Positions 7,605 to 9,865 of a stretch of DNA of 9,865 nt are shown here, piece by piece. Each line of letters begins with the position of its first letter. The first letter of the stretch is position 1. The stretch is from DASQPA01 sp035644215 (GTDB lineage: Bacteria > Acidobacteriota > Thermoanaerobaculia > Multivoradales > UBA5704). The DNA lies in NCBI GenBank assembly GCA_035644215.1, contig DASQPA010000419.1:1-9865 (forward strand). Reading direction: 5' to 3'. Under the pieces are notes generated by a model that made no database searches, had not been told where the DNA came from, and saw nothing but the letters and a program-made list of their open reading frames with translations. A program made the translations under genes and the position numbers.

Positions 7605-7907
7605 ATCCTTGTGGCGGTGCCCTCTATTCTATTTCAGGGGGGCTGCGGCTGGCCACAACCGCTGCGATCCGCCTGGCGTTCCCCGGCGAAACGGTGCCGG
7701 TTCGGGACGGCGTGGCCCCTGCGGAGACGCCCCGCGGTCCCCGTGGCCGGCGCGGCGGTATCGTTCAGGACCTGGGGCGCCTCTACCGCCTTCGATGCGC
7801 GTCTGCGGCATGCCAGCCACCCACCGCCGTCGATAGAGAGCCTTCCGCCGGTGACGATGCGGCGCCCAGGAGGGCGCCGCGTCCTGCACGCTGTGCCCGA
7901 CGGCGGG
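7605..7907. other. Non-coding stretch between the M48 gene and the tandem array
   Basis: About 300 bp without a convincing gene. Open frames here on both strands are Arg/Pro/Gly-rich and lack ribosome binding sites. At 7856-7883 there is a strong hairpin: GCGGCGCCC (7859-7867) and GGGCGCCGC (7872-7880) pair perfectly around AGGA, extended by a wobble and two more pairs. It sits 24 bp from the first tandem unit. The M48 promoter should lie in this region, but I cannot place it. Confidence 0.5.
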
Positions 7908-8285
7908 AATTCTGTCATCGCCGTCCGAGGGGCAGCGGCTGCCCCCCGAAATTCTGTCATCGCGATTCAGGGGGCAGTGACTGCCCCCCGAAATTCTGTC
8001 GCCGCAATTCAGGGGGCAGTGACTGCCCCCCGAAATTCTGTCATCGCAATTCAGGGGGCAGCGACTGCCCCCCGAAATTCTGTCATCGCAATTCAGAGGG
8101 CAGCGACTGCCCCCCGAAATTCTGTCGTCGCAATTCAGGGGGCAGCGGCTGCCCCTCGAAATTCTGTCACCGCAATTCGAGGGGCAGTGACTGCCCCCCG
8201 AAATTTCGTCATCGCAATTCAGGGGGCAGCGACCGCCCCCTGAAATTCTGTCGTCGCAATTCAAGGGGCGGCGACCGCCCCTTGG
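7908..8285. repeat. Nine exact-period 42-bp tandem repeats with hairpin-forming arms
   Basis: Units start at 7908, 7950, 7992, 8034, 8076, 8118, 8160, 8202 and 8244, with no length variation. Each reads AATTCTGTCATCGCAATT, then an arm CAGGGGGCAG, a 3-nt loop (TGA, CGA or CGG) and an arm CTGCCCCCCG, then A (G in the last unit). Differences between units are scattered substitutions only, mostly transitions. Every unit can fold into a stem of 8-10 bp within itself, and the right arm of one unit can also pair with the left arm of the next around a CTGTCATCGC loop flanked by AATT on both sides. Because 42 is a multiple of three, two plus frames and one minus frame stay open through most of the array, but the products are low-complexity and have no start signals, so I regard it as non-coding. 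It fills the gap between the epimerase stop and the M48 upstream region. Confidence 0.95.
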
Positions 8286-8296
8286 CAGTGGAGGGC

Positions 8297-9262
8297 CTAC
8301 GCCGGCTCGGCGGGCGTCTCGGGGAGTTGCTCGTGCTCCCGCCACCAGGCGGCGGCCTCGGCCATGCCTTCCTCGTAGGTGCGGAGCGGGGCGTAGCCGA
8401 GCTCGGCGCGGATGCGGTCGGCGGACGAGTGGCCGAGGAAAGGGGGATGGTCGCGGGGGATCAACGGCGCCTTCGGCGCGTCGGGAAACCAGCTCCGGAT
8501 GTCCTCCACGTAGCGGCCCCAGGTCACGTGGCCGTCGACCAGGTTGTAGATCCGGCCACTCGCGGCCTCCTGGGCGAGCGCCAGGAGCATGGCGTGCCAC
8601 AGGTTCTCGACGTGGGTCCAGGGCAGCGGGTCGGTGCCGTCCCCGGTGAGGGAGACCTGGCCGACCCGCACCTTGGCCGGGACCAGCACCGCCCAGCTGG
8701 AGGTGGGGTGCACGCCGAGCACCGCGGCGAGGCGGAAGACGGTCGCCGGCAGGCCGCGCTCCATCTCCGCCGCCAGGACGCGCTCGCCCTCGGCCTTGGA
8801 GAGGCCGTAGTGAGGGGAGGCCGCCGGGGTGTGGGCGTAGGCTTTGACGGTGCTCTTGAGCGGGGCCGACTCGTCGAAAACCTTCCGCCCGGATTCCCAG
8901 TCGTAAACCGAGAGGGTCGAGATGTGCACGAAGCGCCGGCAGCCCGCCTGCCGCGCCGCGGCGGCGAGCGTCGCCGTGCCGCCCACGTTGACCCGCCGGG
9001 CGTCCTCCAGGTCGGCGCCCAGGGTGGCGGCGCAGTGCACCACCACCGCCGCCCCCTCGCACGCCTGTCGGGCGGTGACCGGATCGACGAAATCGCCCTC
9101 CACCTGGGTGATGTTCGGTGAGCCCAGCCCCGGATGGTCGCCCGGCCGGCGGACCAGGGCGGTGACCTGGGCACCCGCGGCGGCGAGGCCGGCCGCCAGG
9201 GCGCCGCCGACGAAGCCGTTGCCGCCGGTGACGAGGACGGGAGTGTCGGTGAGCTCGAGCAT
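8297..9262 (-). CDS. NAD(P)-dependent epimerase/dehydratase (extended SDR)
   Basis: This 321-residue cytosolic oxidoreductase is of the extended short-chain dehydrogenase/reductase class. The Rossmann nucleotide motif VTGGNGFVGGAL spans 11-22, with TGxxGxxG at 12-19. A basic pair RR at 38-39 follows beta-strand 2, which could favour NADP. An acidic GDFVD at 56-60 precedes the CAAT strand (77-80). The catalytic region has STLSVY at 115-120 and YGLSK at 152-156 (Tyr152, Lys156). WTHVENL at 215-221 and IYNLVDG at 238-244 are typical of the substrate-side C-terminal lobe. Relatives include sugar-nucleotide epimerases, 3beta-hydroxysteroid/sterol dehydrogenase-like and cinnamoyl-CoA-reductase-like enzymes. 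The substrate is undetermined; the neighbouring GT-C genes hint at sugar metabolism, but the sterol-dehydrogenase-like subgroup is equally possible. The ATG at 9262 is supported by AAGGAGA about 8 nt upstream. The stop is followed at once by the last tandem-repeat hairpin. Confidence 0.93.
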   Translation of the reverse strand: MLELTDTPVLVTGGNGFVGGALAAGLAAAGAQVTALVRRPGDHPGLGSPNITQVEGDFVDPVTARQACEGAAVVVHCAATLGADLEDARRVNVGGTATLAAAARQAGCRRFVHISTLSVYDWESGRKVFDESAPLKSTVKAYAHTPAASPHYGLSKAEGERVLAAEMERGLPATVFRLAAVLGVHPTSSWAVLVPAKVRVGQVSLTGDGTDPLPWTHVENLWHAMLLALAQEAASGRIYNLVDGHVTWGRYVEDIRSWFPDAPKAPLIPRDHPPFLGHSSADRIRAELGYAPLRTYEEGMAEAAAWWREHEQLPETPAEPA

Positions 9263-9395
9263 CGGAAAGTCTCCTTGGCAGGCAGTCTATACGCGCGGGG
9301 CACCTTACACCCCTTTACAAATGATTTTCACCAGCTTGAAGACTCCCCGGAGGCCCCTCCCTATCATCCTGGACACCACAGTAGATCTCCCCGGG
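9263..9395. promoter_or_regulatory. Divergent intergenic promoter region
   Basis: The region separates the leftward epimerase from the rightward glycosyltransferase. On the minus strand TATAGACT (9286-9293) is a good -10-like sequence, with no well-spaced -35. On the plus strand TTGAAG (9336-9341) and TATCAT (9362-9367) resemble -35 and -10, but the 20-bp spacer is long. TTACACCCCTTTACA (9305-9319) contains two TTACA copies 10 bp apart, a possible one-turn operator pair. Confidence 0.3.
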
Positions 9396-9865
9396 ATGTG
9401 CCGGCAGGAGATCCGCGCCACCCGGAGAGCGACTCTGCCCGCCGTCCCCGCATCCCCCGCCTCTGCCGCCGCCCGGTGGAACCGGGCTTGGGCTTTCCTG
9501 CTGCCCGCGGTCGCGGCGGCCGCCGCGCTCGCCGCCTCGTGGCGGTGCTGGATCAATCCGTTCGTCGACTCGGGCCGGGAGATGGACGTCCCCTGGCGCC
9601 TCGCCCAGGGCGAACGGCTCTATCGCGACATCACCTACTACTATGGACCGCTCGGCCCCTGGGTGAACGCCCTGGCCCTGCGCCTGTGCGGCAACCGCTG
9701 GCTGGTCCTCGAGCTGATCTGCGCGGCGCTCGCGGGCCTCGTCTTCCTGCTCCTCTTCCGCCTCACCCGCCAGGCCGGCAGCCGGCTCTCGGCGACCGCC
9801 GCCACGGCCCTCGCCGCCGCCCTCTGCCTGGGGGCGCCGCGGGGCGGCGCGTTCATCTTCCCCTA
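9396..9865 (+). CDS. GT-C (GT39-like) membrane glycosyltransferase, 3'-truncated by the window edge
   Basis: The frame is open from ATG 9396 to the end of the window (156 complete codons). A basic cytoplasmic N-terminus leads to a first helix (about 31-48, AWAFLLPAVAAAAALAAS). Then comes the first extracytoplasmic loop with the GT-C acidic motif: FVDSGREMDVPWRLAQGERL at 56-75 followed by YRDITYYYGPLGPWVNALAL (76-95), and helices near 103-121 and 133-145. D58 and D64 are the likely catalytic or metal-associated acids. The D-x-GRE, P-x-x-LAxGExLYxDIxYxYGPLxP pattern is characteristic of GT39/ArnT-like proteins, which transfer sugars from polyprenyl-phosphate donors on the outer membrane face. 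The start is uncertain: ATG 9321 and TTG 9336 are in frame upstream but extend into a likely promoter, and no start has a strong Shine-Dalgarno. The remaining two thirds of the gene lies outside. Confidence 0.85.
   Translation, partial: MCRQEIRATRRATLPAVPASPASAAARWNRAWAFLLPAVAAAAALAASWRCWINPFVDSGREMDVPWRLAQGERLYRDITYYYGPLGPWVNALALRLCGNRWLVLELICAALAGLVFLLLFRLTRQAGSRLSATAATALAAALCLGAPRGGAFIFP

Noticed and set aside
7718..7732. 15-nt match CCTGCGGAGACGCCC shared with the palindromic element (5169-5183) as a remnant copy
   Set aside because: The flanks do not match, and a 15-mer match in very GC-rich 10-kb DNA can arise by chance.
7634..7960. 108-codon minus-strand ORF upstream of M48
   Set aside because: Its start lies in the tandem repeat, there is no good ribosome binding site, and the composition is Arg/Gly/Pro-rich without hydrophobic or domain structure.
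7908..8285. CRISPR array
   Set aside because: The whole 42-bp unit is repeated with only point differences. There are no unique spacers and no cas genes, so it is a tandem repeat.
7629..9062. Minus-strand ORF with DDRISGGSRCPLNC repeats as a repeat protein
   Set aside because: Most of it is a shifted frame of the epimerase gene. The repeat part is the 42-bp array translated, with no separate start signal.
6923..9121. Long plus-strand ORF (732 codons) crossing the M48 gene, the array and the epimerase
   Set aside because: It is antisense to two well-supported genes, Gly/Arg-rich, without a ribosome binding site; the array stays open in this frame only because 42 is a multiple of three.

Overview
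This window is GC-rich (roughly 70% by eye) bacterial DNA with long antisense shadow ORFs, strong AGGAGG-type ribosome binding sites and extracytoplasmic repeat proteins. A PKD-like protein with an IPTL-type C-terminal anchor, a double-glycine-leader peptide precursor and several GT-C-like membrane proteins together suggest a Gram-negative-type bacterium. Acidobacteriota (Thermoanaerobaculia-like) is my best guess. That is inferred from gene style; there is no rRNA or marker gene here.

Plus strand, left part (1-3220): the 3' portion of an NCS1-family nucleobase/hydantoin/allantoin-type symporter runs in from the left edge. Behind it are two tightly spaced genes: a small protein with one N-terminal membrane anchor, and a 468-residue polytopic membrane protein with GT-C glycosyltransferase-like features. 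They probably form one cell-surface sugar-transfer unit.

Minus strand, middle (3146-9262), read right to left: an NAD-dependent epimerase/dehydratase (9262-8297); an array of nine 42-bp hairpin-forming tandem repeats (8285-7908); an M48 metallopeptidase with an N-terminal repeat region and membrane segments (7576-5573); a possible 36-residue membrane miniprotein (5476-5366); a 225-bp near-palindromic element (5269-5045); a 63-residue Cys-rich peptide that looks like a RiPP precursor with a lanthipeptide-type leader and a GG site (4886-4695); a perfect 12-bp GC hairpin; and a secreted four-repeat PKD-like surface protein (4573-3146). The tail of this last gene overlaps the GT-C-like gene antisense by 75 bp.

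Right edge, plus strand (9396-9865): the 5' part of a second GT-C (GT39-like) glycosyltransferase, diverging from the epimerase gene and cut by the window end.

The most notable items are the unlinked RiPP precursor candidate, the 42-bp array whose arms can pair in two mutually exclusive ways with compensating changes, and the large palindromic element beside the precursor. No tRNA, rRNA, transposase or CRISPR array was recognised.
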